Of a stretch of DNA of 61,357 bases, positions 50,573 through 58,037 are shown in pieces. Under the pieces are notes generated by a model. It worked only from the letters and a program-made list of their open reading frames with translations, was not told where the DNA came from and did not search any database. This DNA comes from a virus: IMG/VR virus record IMGVR_UViG_3300048584_000008, positions 1-61,357 of that record. One strand, given 5' to 3'. Both the position numbers and the translations under genes were made by a program. Position 1 is the first letter of the stretch. Every line of letters begins with the position of its first letter.

Positions 50573-51768
50573 TAGAACTGCTCCTCATTGATACCCTCGG
50601 GCTGATCAGGTAGTCCTACCTCAACGGGCGGCTGCTCGCCAAAGGGCGACGGGTCGTACCCCCCGGAAGTGAGATAGGGCGGCGGAGTAGTTGGTCTAGA
50701 CCTCGCTCTAGAAGACTCCTGCATCCGCGCGAGTTCGCTGATAGTAAATGTCGCACCCGATGTAATTACCTCTGGCCGTGGGATAGCCGAGGCACGCACG
50801 GTGGTTGTCTTAGGACGGGCAACCTTAGGTGCCGGAGGCTTGACTTCTGGGCGCTTAGCTCGGGCCTTACCGATAAACGTAGCGAGGAGATTGTTGGTCT
50901 CCCACCCACGCAGCGCATCCGAGTCAGCCCCACCGTAGCACGCGATCATACCAAGGCGACGATACGCCTGTCTGTCAGGCACGATGCTACGCAGCTGGCT
51001 GCCGAAGGTAGGCATCAAGGACTCGATGACGGCCATGTCTTCGGGGCTGTTGTACATACTGAGCACGGATACATCGCGCTCGGCCAGTTCGGTTGCTGCC
51101 TTCTTAAGCTCCATCAACAAATGAATCCAGCGGATAAGCCGGCCCATGTCCGAAAGCCCGGGCATGTGGCGGAACTCGATAGTACCATAGCGCATCAGCG
51201 CATACAGGTTCAGACCATAGTACCTGCTGGCGTTGCTGCTCGTGTCATTCAGCAGACGGGAAACGGTCTCGATGCTTTCACTACGCAGCACAGCAACGAG
51301 CGGCTCAGGCGGAGAGTCCTCGAAGGGGTGGCAGTACGAGCACCACTTGCGCTGCGGATCAGACAGACGGAAGAACGCATCCTCGTAGATGTAGTAGAGG
51401 GCGCAGAGATTGTGCAACGACTCCATCGTGTCCGTGTCTTGCCGCATGTTCATGTGGATATGCACCGACGTGCGCGGTCCAGTCGTGTAGCTGGTGACGA
51501 AGCGGAAGAAGTCGTTGATCGCCTGCGTTAGGTGGGTGCCCATGAGTGGCTCGGCCAGTACCAGCTCGGTACCACTACGAAGGCTGTGATCTTCCTTGTT
51601 CTCCCAGAAAGGGGACTCCGCCAGCAGACGACGCACCTGCCCATTGCTGTAGTTCTCAATCTCTATCTCCACTCCGATGTACTGGCCGGCGAGGGGCCAC
51701 TCCGCACCCGGCTGAGGGATGAGCATCGGGCGGCGCTGGGTAAGACGGAACAACTTAGTGTTAGCCAC
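50572..51768 (-). CDS. Amidoligase-like enzyme (COOH-NH2 ligase, first of three)
   Basis: 398 residues from GTG 51768 with GAGGAG upstream. Motifs of the glutamine-synthetase-like amidoligase fold appear: YIGVEIEIENYS (Mg/ATP Glu residues), DHSLRSGTELVLAEPLMG, TSVHIHMNM and YGTIEFRHMPG. It should join an amine to a carboxyl using ATP. The C-terminal 110 residues are Pro/Thr-rich and disordered. TAATG junction with the glutamine amidotransferase. Confidence 0.82.
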   Translation of the reverse strand: MANTKLFRLTQRRPMLIPQPGAEWPLAGQYIGVEIEIENYSNGQVRRLLAESPFWENKEDHSLRSGTELVLAEPLMGTHLTQAINDFFRFVTSYTTGPRTSVHIHMNMRQDTDTMESLHNLCALYYIYEDAFFRLSDPQRKWCSYCHPFEDSPPEPLVAVLRSESIETVSRLLNDTSSNASRYYGLNLYALMRYGTIEFRHMPGLSDMGRLIRWIHLLMELKKAATELAERDVSVLSMYNSPEDMAVIESLMPTFGSQLRSIVPDRQAYRRLGMIACYGGADSDALRGWETNNLLATFIGKARAKRPEVKPPAPKVARPKTTTVRASAIPRPEVITSGATFTISELARMQESSRARSRPTTPPPYLTSGGYDPSPFGEQPPVEVGLPDQPEGINEEQF

Positions 51769-52417
51769 GGGTGGTCTCCTCTTCCCAAAGACTATTAACG
51801 GTGGGGTTACTTATGGACATTGTTACTGCTCCGCTCGGAGTGATGTAGCCTATTTTACGGCGGCGGTACAGGATATCAAGCTCTTCCGAACGGGGGCTAG
51901 GTGCTATCGCAAACTCCGCAGATGAGCAGAAGAACGGAATCTCCCCGGCCAGTACCTTAGGCAGGCCTACGGCAAACGGGGTGTACTTAGGCATCATCAC
52001 TGCCTCCATCTTCCTCTCTACCAGTACCGAGTGGTGGCGAGATGTAATACCGGGCTCGCCTAAGTAACCGAGGTTACTCTCGATAGCCTCACATGCGAAG
52101 TGAGGAACCACCAGCACGTCCTGCATGTGCAAGCCTCTACGAGTAGATGGGCGGCGAAAGTAATAGCCGAGGAAGTTGCCTGCCTCATCTTGGCGATAGC
52201 CCAGAGTGGGGTAGGAAAACTTATCCCACGTGTCGAAGTACTCCGCGTCGATGATCACGTCGTGCTCCTCTATCTCGCAGTTGGCATAGCGTACGGCTAA
52301 CGCCCGGCCTGAATCAGTTACACCCTGTAGTACGTGAGGCTTCCCCTTGTAGAGGAAGCTAGCTCCGTTAAACATATCGTTCGCGTAGCCGAAGCCAAGC
52401 TCCGAGAATAGGCTCAT
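51761..52417 (-). CDS. Hypothetical protein of the amidoligase island
   Basis: 218 residues from ATG 52417 (AAAGGAG ten bases upstream). Beta-rich first half (GASFLYKGKPHVLQGVTDSG) and a C-terminal segment with LDILYRRRKIGYITPSGAVT. I recognise no domain. Its place between ligase genes suggests it is a substrate, carrier or accessory protein. Confidence 0.62.
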   Translation of the reverse strand: MSLFSELGFGYANDMFNGASFLYKGKPHVLQGVTDSGRALAVRYANCEIEEHDVIIDAEYFDTWDKFSYPTLGYRQDEAGNFLGYYFRRPSTRRGLHMQDVLVVPHFACEAIESNLGYLGEPGITSRHHSVLVERKMEAVMMPKYTPFAVGLPKVLAGEIPFFCSSAEFAIAPSPRSEELDILYRRRKIGYITPSGAVTMSISNPTVNSLWEEETTRG

Positions 52418-52418
52418 C

Positions 52419-53087
52419 TTAACTGCTCTCCTTTTGCACACGGGTGAGGGGGATCATAAACTTTGTGTTCTCTGTCGCAAGCAAGGCTCGGAAATTACGT
52501 ATCATCATCTCCTTCTCCGTCACCTTTGGGGCTGGTGTCTCAGGTGCTACAACAGCTATCCCCTTGCCGGGCATCTTGCCCTTGCTCATCACAGTATGGA
52601 AGCTACCATCCTGCATGTAGCGTTGCACCAAGAAGTTACCAGACTTACTGATGCTGTCCACCTTGTACAACTTAAGCACAGCAGTAAGGGCCTCCTCTCC
52701 GCTGCGTGCCTGCATGTCGTGCATCACGACGTAGGCAGCTAGCGCCGTAGGATAAGCTGAGACACGGTACTTCTGGAAAGGAAGTTCTACACTCTCTGCA
52801 GCTGGGGCTTCGGAGGCCACAGTTCTGCGTAGCCCTGCCCCATATACAATCTTGGCGGCCCCGGACTTATCTAGGGCCAGCACTACGCCCTTAACTCCAA
52901 CCTCGTTCGGACCACCTATACCGATAGCCCGGCACACTTTACTCAAGGCCTCAATCTTGCTAGCCCCACTACCTGTTACAACGGATACCTCCTTTACTTC
53001 GCCGCTGTCGTAGTGTACATGACCTATCCACGAGGCTAGACCTGTATCTTGTGGATCGTACGGCCAGTGATCATCGTGCTCCTGCAT
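52419..53087 (-). CDS. Hypothetical protein of the amidoligase island
   Basis: 222 residues from ATG 53087 with AGAGGAG six bases upstream, overlapping the ATP-grasp gene by 17 bases. It has a beta N-terminal part (SWIGHVHYDSGEVKEVSVVT) and an Ala-rich helical middle (PTALAAYVVMHDMQARSGEE). No family recognised. Possibly a peptide carrier or regulator. Confidence 0.6.
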   Translation of the reverse strand: MQEHDDHWPYDPQDTGLASWIGHVHYDSGEVKEVSVVTGSGASKIEALSKVCRAIGIGGPNEVGVKGVVLALDKSGAAKIVYGAGLRRTVASEAPAAESVELPFQKYRVSAYPTALAAYVVMHDMQARSGEEALTAVLKLYKVDSISKSGNFLVQRYMQDGSFHTVMSKGKMPGKGIAVVAPETPAPKVTEKEMMIRNFRALLATENTKFMIPLTRVQKESS

Positions 53088-53841
53088 CTCTGACTCCTCT
53101 GATGTACTCGACGTAAGCAGCCAAGACCGTAGGGCTTTCGATACCCGGTGCCGTGTTGACTTCCAGGACATAGGCCTCTGTTCCCTTCTTGTTCACGATG
53201 ATATCAACTGCTCCGAAGTCAAGCCCTAACGCCTTGACTGCGGCAACAGAATACGAACGTACCTTCTCCTCTATTTCCGGTGAAGTAAAGCGAACATCGT
53301 TAACCGCAAAGACCCAGCCGTTAGCGGCGTTGCGGATGAGCGCGGCATCTCCTGTTAGCGCATCACCATTGCGTCGTCGCTTCTGCTGCACTACGGCAGC
53401 CCGATCACCCAGTACATGGACGCGATACTCCGCTGACTTGCGGATGTACTCAACGTACAGTGGGGCAGGCGGAATCACCGTGTCCTCTGGTCGTATGACT
53501 ATGATACCCCGCCCACCCGAGGCACGCAACAAAGTGCGGGCCAGATAAATCTTATCTCGGGGGGACGTTGTTGACAAATCGTCACCCGCCGATGGGACCG
53601 GGAGCCCCGCTGAGGACAGAATCGAAATGGACGTGGACTTGTTCACGGCTTGGGCTACTGCGGCGGGGCTGTTGAGCACGCGGTCGTGCGGAAGAGGCGA
53701 GCTGCTGCCCCAGTTCACGATCAAGGACGAGAGTATCCGCGTGTTCAATGCCCGTCCAGGGCGCAGACGACGAAAGTTCCCCGCCCTCTGCAATAAGAGT
53801 GCAGATGCGGATGGCCTGCTCCGGTAAACGTACACTGGCAT
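53071..53841 (-). CDS. RimK-like ATP-grasp ligase
   Basis: 256 residues. VLNSPAAVAQAVNKSTSISI is the typical N-terminal subdomain, LYVEYIRKSAEYRVHVLGD the central lid, and AYVLEVNTAPGIE the Mg/ATP site. Phage RimK-like proteins add amino acids or make amide bonds. The ATG at 53841 has AGGAG nine bases upstream and lies 260 bases inside the neighbouring amidoligase gene in another frame. Its N-terminal 86 residues, including the INWGSS motif, look authentic. Confidence 0.82.
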   Translation of the reverse strand: MPVYVYRSRPSASALLLQRAGNFRRLRPGRALNTRILSSLIVNWGSSSPLPHDRVLNSPAAVAQAVNKSTSISILSSAGLPVPSAGDDLSTTSPRDKIYLARTLLRASGGRGIIVIRPEDTVIPPAPLYVEYIRKSAEYRVHVLGDRAAVVQQKRRRNGDALTGDAALIRNAANGWVFAVNDVRFTSPEIEEKVRSYSVAAVKALGLDFGAVDIIVNKKGTEAYVLEVNTAPGIESPTVLAAYVEYIRGVRDAGAR

Positions 53842-54715
53842 AGACTATATCTCCTATTACGAAGTCGTTGCGTGAAGACATGCGTATCGTATCAGACACG
53901 GTAATGCTATTGATGAACTGCTGCAGCTCCTCAGAGGTAGCATTAAGGGGGGGAAGAACCGGAGTAAGCATGCGCTCCACCAGCACACGTGAGTAGCTAC
54001 TAGCCTGAGTCATCACTGAGTGTGCAAAGCAGGCCGCAAGCCACAGGTCTACTCTGCTCTCGACCCGCTCGGCCACATCGTACACGAACTCAACGCACCG
54101 CCGCAGGTTGCTGGGGTCTAGCGTACTTGCCGGAGCGCGGAACTCTAGCACCCACGTCGGACTGCTCGGGTCTACCTGCCTCATCCGTGCGGGCTGGTAC
54201 TTCGTGGGGCTGGTATACACGGTACGGCTACCGTTTCCACCAAAGGCACCAAGACGCATACTTGGCACGCCTGCTGTGGCTCTGGTTGCTACTCTCCCTG
54301 CTACTCGTGCTACCTCGGGAGTCATCCAGCCCAGCAGGTATGCCACTACCTGCCGCTGTCTGTACGACCAGTCGCTGACGTTGAAGTTGACGTGCATGCC
54401 GTACCCGGAGCGAGTCTCTTCCGTACCGGCAGCACGCAACCGCTCCATCATACGGGTTATGTACCCGTTGTCAGCCAGCACTTCCTCCACTGGTAGTGGC
54501 GGGCACACAATCTCTACTCCGTTGCGGTTGTCGAGAGACCCGTCAAGTTCGAGGATAGGCGCAGGCCATTGCCCATACTCAACCTGATCCATCGCTTGGG
54601 CAACTACATCGGAGCCGCTGTTGTGGTGTACCTCAAGCTCAAGGCCGATCCACTTACCTGACAGGGCACTCTCTCGCCAGTCAGGCTGCTGCGAGTGGTA
54701 TGAAGTAATACGCAT
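53582..54715 (-). CDS. Amidoligase-like enzyme (second of three)
   Basis: 377 residues. WIGLELEVHHNS, LELDGSLDNRNGVEIVCPPL, YGMHVNFNVS and WVLEFRAPASTLD carry the Glu/His/Arg pattern of the amidoligase fold. The last 86 codons are shared out of frame with ATP-grasp and look like passive sequence (SSARPRAQQPRRSSPSREQ). Starts four bases after the next gene's stop. Confidence 0.82.
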   Translation of the reverse strand: MRITSYHSQQPDWRESALSGKWIGLELEVHHNSGSDVVAQAMDQVEYGQWPAPILELDGSLDNRNGVEIVCPPLPVEEVLADNGYITRMMERLRAAGTEETRSGYGMHVNFNVSDWSYRQRQVVAYLLGWMTPEVARVAGRVATRATAGVPSMRLGAFGGNGSRTVYTSPTKYQPARMRQVDPSSPTWVLEFRAPASTLDPSNLRRCVEFVYDVAERVESRVDLWLAACFAHSVMTQASSYSRVLVERMLTPVLPPLNATSEELQQFINSITVSDTIRMSSRNDFVIGDIVYASVRLPEQAIRICTLIAEGGELSSSAPWTGIEHADTLVLDRELGQQLASSARPRAQQPRRSSPSREQVHVHFDSVLSGAPGPIGG

Positions 54716-54718
54716 GGG

Positions 54719-55339
54719 TTACACCTCTCTGCCGTAGGAGGACGCTCCACTCGTGGGAACCGAGCACACACCGGGGCCGCCGATGACAGCCGGAGTGTTG
54801 TGGCTGCGGTAAGGGCGGAAGCCACTGTGAGAATACCAGATGCCGTTATCCCACGTACCCTGTGCAGCGTTGGCAATCAGGTACGTGTTGTCGCTGAACA
54901 AGAATGCCATCTTGTTGTAGTAACCAACCAGCTCTCCTATCTTGGTGAGCTGCTCTCCTACCTTGCCGGGAGTAGCGTACTCCAAGATAGCCGAGGCAAG
55001 GATGTTGGTATCCGAGGGACCAGTCTGTCCCGGGTAGAAGAAGCTGCCGTTGTGGATGATAGCAGTCTTGCCGTTGCTGAACGGGTGGGTGTTATCCGCC
55101 GACCTGTCACCACCCGTAGAGATGCGGAAGTGGATGAGGAAGTTGGAGTCAGGGTTATCCCGCTCGTCTGCCCGGTAGCTGGCAATGAAATCACCTATCT
55201 CGAAGAAGCCCTTGCGTACCTCGACCTTATCCTCCTTGACGAAGGCATAGCCGCCGCCGTCGCGGTTCTGCGAGGCACAGTGGCGCAGGATTTCGTCGGT
55301 GATAACAGTACGGCGGGGCCGAACAATTGCGATGCACAT
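54719..55339 (-). CDS. Second class II glutamine amidotransferase
   Basis: 206 residues starting MCIAIV (Cys2 nucleophile), with NRDGGGYAF, LIHFRISTGGD, NTHPF and IIHNGSF. Shorter than the first copy and without an extension. It should supply ammonia by glutamine hydrolysis. AAGGAAGG lies upstream, and a palindromic element sits immediately before this ribosome site. Confidence 0.84.
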   Translation of the reverse strand: MCIAIVRPRRTVITDEILRHCASQNRDGGGYAFVKEDKVEVRKGFFEIGDFIASYRADERDNPDSNFLIHFRISTGGDRSADNTHPFSNGKTAIIHNGSFFYPGQTGPSDTNILASAILEYATPGKVGEQLTKIGELVGYYNKMAFLFSDNTYLIANAAQGTWDNGIWYSHSGFRPYRSHNTPAVIGGPGVCSVPTSGASSYGREV

Positions 55340-55355
55340 CTTTACACCTTCCTTT

Positions 55356-55372
55356 TATATACCGGGATATTA
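55356..55372. promoter_or_regulatory. Palindromic element, copy 1
   Basis: TATATACCGGGATATTA, a member of the right-end family (consensus GAATATACCGGGATATTC). It lies just upstream of the second glutamine amidotransferase ribosome site. Confidence 0.6.
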
Positions 55373-55376
55373 AAAC

Positions 55377-55484
55377 TCAGTACTTGAAGCCGGGATTGCG
55401 GGGCCAGCGTGGGCGAGACCTCATCCTAAGATGGATGAGGACTGCCACAACAGCGACGGCACCGATGCTAGCGAGCACCAGCAC
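55377..55484 (-). CDS. Possible small membrane peptide
   Basis: 35 residues (MLVLASIGAVAVVAVLIHLR then basic RSRPRWPRNPGFKY). One hydrophobic helix and a basic tail. GTG start with AGGAAG six bases upstream; overlaps the previous gene by 17 bases. Weakly supported but in line with the other tiny membrane peptides here. Confidence 0.4.
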   Translation of the reverse strand: MLVLASIGAVAVVAVLIHLRMRSRPRWPRNPGFKY

Positions 55485-56487
55485 GGCGCGCTTCCTGCAC
55501 GACAGGCATGTCCCCGGTAGCAGTCAGCGGGCTACGCTGCTCCAGCTGTGCGAACACGGCTTCGATACCGCCATAACCACCATCTCGGATGTACGTAGCA
55601 ATGGCGACAGTAACCTCCTTGTACCAGCGCAGCTTGAGGATATCCGTGGTGGAGTTGAACAGCTTCATCTCGATCCACCTACGAGGCTGGCCGTTGACGG
55701 TAGTACTCTGCGGGTAGAGGTAGCCGTAAGGCCTGCGCCCGAAGAGTTTGTACACGCAGTTGTCGGGCTCACCAGACCTATCACGCTCAGCCCAATCGTC
55801 GTAGTCTCCGTCGCAATCCTCACAACAGTAGCTGTCTGCGCTACCGCGCATATCCTCGATAGCTCTCGTCACTTCATTCACACGTGCCGCCACGACCACG
55901 CTGCCCCGATGGAGGGCCGGCCACGACACATTGAAGTGGGTACCAATCATGTCGCTGTTGTCCCAAAGCTCCGGCTGCTTGCCCATCACATTGTCGTAGT
56001 ACCCCAGCAGCTGGCACCCCGGCTCAAGCAGCTGGTCTGCCGGGATCGGCGGGAACGTAGCCTCAAGGGGGAACTCGTCGTAACCCTCCATGTCGGCGGT
56101 ACAGTACTCGCACTCGTCCATCAAGTAGGAGTAGGCCTTGCCGTGCTGGGTGGTGTTCTTAAACCCGGCCTCCACTTCCACGCCGATGAGCAGCGGGGCT
56201 TCCGGGTAACGGGCCACGAAGTCAACGTGACTCCACGGACGCACGCCCTTGAAGATACTACGCGTCAAGTTACCCTCTCGATACGCGGCGAAAAGCTGGT
56301 CAGCGGTAGCGCTGCTGAAGCTGACGTCGCGCCAGCGAGATGCCCACTCTGCAACGCTGCCCTTAGGCGTCTTGCCCTCACGGTACCGCAGATCATCCAG
56401 CCCACTGCTCATGAGCCCACTCAGTACGCCACTCATCTCAGTACGGAGACGGGAGTTCCCTTCGATATCCTCTTTGGTGACGATCAT
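55468..56487 (-). CDS. Amidoligase-like enzyme (third, divergent)
   Basis: 339 residues. LLIGVEVEAGF, EFPLEATFPPI, MIGTHFNVSWPAL and RWIEMKLFNSTTD follow the amidoligase order. It differs by an N-terminal extension of about 95 residues and Cys-rich inserts (ECEYC, SYCCEDCDGDYDDW) that could bind zinc. Substrate unknown. AAGGA before ATG. Confidence 0.72.
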   Translation of the reverse strand: MIVTKEDIEGNSRLRTEMSGVLSGLMSSGLDDLRYREGKTPKGSVAEWASRWRDVSFSSATADQLFAAYREGNLTRSIFKGVRPWSHVDFVARYPEAPLLIGVEVEAGFKNTTQHGKAYSYLMDECEYCTADMEGYDEFPLEATFPPIPADQLLEPGCQLLGYYDNVMGKQPELWDNSDMIGTHFNVSWPALHRGSVVVAARVNEVTRAIEDMRGSADSYCCEDCDGDYDDWAERDRSGEPDNCVYKLFGRRPYGYLYPQSTTVNGQPRRWIEMKLFNSTTDILKLRWYKEVTVAIATYIRDGGYGGIEAVFAQLEQRSPLTATGDMPVVQEARRAGAR

Positions 56488-56488
56488 G

Positions 56489-56692
56489 TTACGTGTCCTT
56501 CTTCAAAAGGGCGGTAAAGCCGGTGATGAGGCTGTCTCTCTGCTCCTGTTCGCTTGCTTCAAAGTCTACCCACTTGAAGAAGTTGCGAACAGCGCGGCGC
56601 TTGCGGGGGGCGGGGCCTACCGTGTCGAGGTCATAGCCCTCTTTGCGCCAGTACTCCTCCCACTCCTTGTCAATATCTCTGGACTGATTCAA
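56489..56692 (-). CDS. Small hypothetical protein
   Basis: 67 residues from a TTG start (MNQSRDIDKEWEEYWRKEGY). Charged and helical with a basic patch (RKRRAVRNFFKWVDF). It ends directly before the third amidoligase. No family recognised. Confidence 0.52.
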   Translation of the reverse strand: MNQSRDIDKEWEEYWRKEGYDLDTVGPAPRKRRAVRNFFKWVDFEASEQEQRDSLITGFTALLKKDT

Positions 56693-56696
56693 GTTG

Positions 56697-56795
56697 CTAC
56701 TCTCTCTGGTTGTAGTTGCCGGGAAGTAGGTAGCTAAGGGCGCAAGCCCCAGCCAGTAAAAATATACCGATCAGGAAGAAGTATATTACCTCCAT
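56697..56795 (-). CDS. Tiny membrane peptide
   Basis: 32 residues (MEVIYFFLIGIFLLAGACAL, then SYLLPGNYNQRE), one transmembrane helix. It starts one base after the previous stop. No family recognised. Confidence 0.5.
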   Translation of the reverse strand: MEVIYFFLIGIFLLAGACALSYLLPGNYNQRE

Positions 56796-56796
56796 C

Positions 56797-56919
56797 TTAG
56801 TTCCTCGTGAGAAGTATCCACGCACCAACGATTACCGCCACCGCCACTAGCGGAGAGCTAGGCGGCAGTAGCAGTAGGAACACCAGCAGTAACGCCGCTG
56901 TGCCTATGCTTCCTCTCAT
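56797..56919 (-). CDS. Tiny membrane peptide with two hydrophobic stretches
   Basis: 40 residues (MRGSIGTAALLLVFLLLLPP, then SSPLVAVAVIVGAWILLTRN). The ATG overlaps the preceding stop (ATGA). With the next peptide it makes a tandem pair of minimal membrane proteins. Confidence 0.55.
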   Translation of the reverse strand: MRGSIGTAALLLVFLLLLPPSSPLVAVAVIVGAWILLTRN

Positions 56920-57155
56920 GCCTTGGCCTTGGGGGAAGGATTCCCAGTCGTCCGGGCGGTGGACTTCGGGAAGTGGATGACCCGCACCACGTCGTAAAGA
57001 CCGAGGATGATTTCCTTTGACGCCGAGTACGCGTGAGAGTGGGAGTTACCCATCTTCACGAACACACCTTCACGCGGCTTGTCGAATCCCTTCTCCTTGA
57101 GGATGCGGAACACGGCGCGGTTCGGCACATCTTTGAACTCCATGACGGTACGCAT
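56916..57155 (-). CDS. Small basic hypothetical protein
   Basis: 79 residues, mixed alpha/beta (MEFKDVPNRAVFRILKEKGF, DKPREGVFVKMGNSHSHAYS). Basic end. Host-like codon use. No family recognised. Confidence 0.55.
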   Translation of the reverse strand: MRTVMEFKDVPNRAVFRILKEKGFDKPREGVFVKMGNSHSHAYSASKEIILGLYDVVRVIHFPKSTARTTGNPSPKAKA

Positions 57156-57167
57156 TGCGGTATCTCC

Positions 57168-57521
57168 TTAGCCGATGAAAAGGTGAGAGTCGTTCGCATC
57201 TTCGTCCAGCCCAGACTGGTAAAAACGCCAGCTTGCGAACACGGTGGGGAAGTCGTCGCCGGCTACTGCAACCCTGTTGCCAGCGAACCACTTGCGGCGG
57301 GCCACGGTGCGCCCCACCTTGCGATTGAACTGGTCACGGCTGTCGCACTCGGCAAAGCTGGCGTACAACTGGCCGCTCTTGTCCGGGCGGATGAACGCCG
57401 TGGCATTGTCGACCACTCGCGTATCTCCCGGCTTATCGCCAAACACGAGCACGCTGACGTTACGCGCATGGTGGTACGTTTCCTTGACTTTCGTGGAACG
57501 GTGTGGGTGTTTGGTACTCAT
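57168..57521 (-). CDS. Hypothetical early protein
   Basis: 117 residues, GAGGAG before ATG. Beta-rich (VSVLVFGDKPGDTRVVDNAT, AFIRPDKSGQLYASF). GC-rich with few CTA codons, as in other right-end genes. No family recognised. Confidence 0.58.
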   Translation of the reverse strand: MSTKHPHRSTKVKETYHHARNVSVLVFGDKPGDTRVVDNATAFIRPDKSGQLYASFAECDSRDQFNRKVGRTVARRKWFAGNRVAVAGDDFPTVFASWRFYQSGLDEDANDSHLFIG

Positions 57522-57553
57522 CGCACTTGCTCCTCTCTTGTTGTGAAACGAGG

Positions 57554-57639
57554 TGGTGCCAACGGCGGGACTCGAACCCGCACGGCATTTAGCCAGCGGT
57601 TTTTAAGACCGCTACGCCTACCAGTTACGTCACGTTGGC
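57554..57639 (-). tRNA. tRNA-Leu (anticodon TAA)
   Basis: A class II tRNA with encoded CCA: acceptor GCCAACG/CGTTGGC, anticodon arm GCGGT-CTTAAAA-ACCGC (TAA, reads TTA), long variable arm. Its 5' end overlaps the last codons of the upstream small gene by 15 bases. Confidence 0.9.
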
Positions 57640-57828
57640 TTTGGGTTCAAACAGATGGCCCTCCGGGCCGCAGATTCCAATAGTCCGCTCCTCCTCGCAG
57701 TCTCTTACCTGAACGTGCTCCGCTCCCGTCACAGGAGAGGTTTGCACGTCTGCGTAGCAACGGTGCTGCATGCCTCTCAGTGGCGCGTAGTACTGGAAGT
57801 GGTGCTTACAGTTTACGCAGAGCTTCAT
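57625..57828 (-). CDS. Small Cys-rich (zinc-binding) protein overlapping a tRNA
   Basis: 67 residues from ATG 57828 with GGAGG upstream. CVNCKHH near the start and further Cys (HRCYAD, RDCEEE, GICGPEGH) suggest a zinc ribbon. Its final codons and stop lie in the 5' end of tRNA-Leu. A longer frame to 57900 would run through another tRNA and is not used. Confidence 0.58.
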   Translation of the reverse strand: MKLCVNCKHHFQYYAPLRGMQHRCYADVQTSPVTGAEHVQVRDCEEERTIGICGPEGHLFEPKANVT

Positions 57829-57842
57829 CTTGTAGCCTCCAT

Positions 57843-57859
57843 TTATATACCAGTATATC
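57843..57859. promoter_or_regulatory. Palindromic element, copy 2
   Basis: ATATACCAGTATAT (57845-57858) is a perfect palindrome of the right-end family. It lies just before the ribosome site of the Cys-rich gene and just after tRNA-Ile2/Met. Confidence 0.55.
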
Positions 57860-57866
57860 TTTACTT

Positions 57867-57943
57867 TGGTGGGCCTGCTCGGGCTTGAACCGAGAACCAA
57901 ACGATTATGAGTCGTACGCTCTAACCAATTGAGCTACAGGCCC
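57867..57943 (-). tRNA. tRNA with anticodon CAT, resembling tRNA-Ile2 (lysidine type)
   Basis: Full cloverleaf with encoded CCA: acceptor GGGCCTG/CAGGCCC, anticodon loop CTCATAA (CAT). The arm and variable loop (ACGACTCATAATCGTTTGG) match bacterial tRNA-Ile2, whose C34 becomes lysidine to read ATA, better than elongator tRNA-Met. Identity needs a proper comparison. Confidence 0.82.
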
Positions 57944-57950
57944 GGCGATT

Positions 57951-58027
57951 TGGCGCGCCGAGAGGGACTCGAACCCCCGACCACAAGCTTAGAAGGCTCG
58001 TGCTCTATCCAGCTGAGCTATCGGCGC
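57951..58027 (-). tRNA. tRNA-Arg (anticodon TCT)
   Basis: Cloverleaf with encoded CCA: acceptor GCGCCGA/TCGGCGC, anticodon loop CTTCTAA (TCT, reads AGA), T loop TTCGAGT. Close to bacterial tRNA-Arg(TCT). AGA and AGG are used often in the phage but rarely in GC-rich hosts. Confidence 0.9.
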
Positions 58028-58037
58028 AAGCGTAGGG

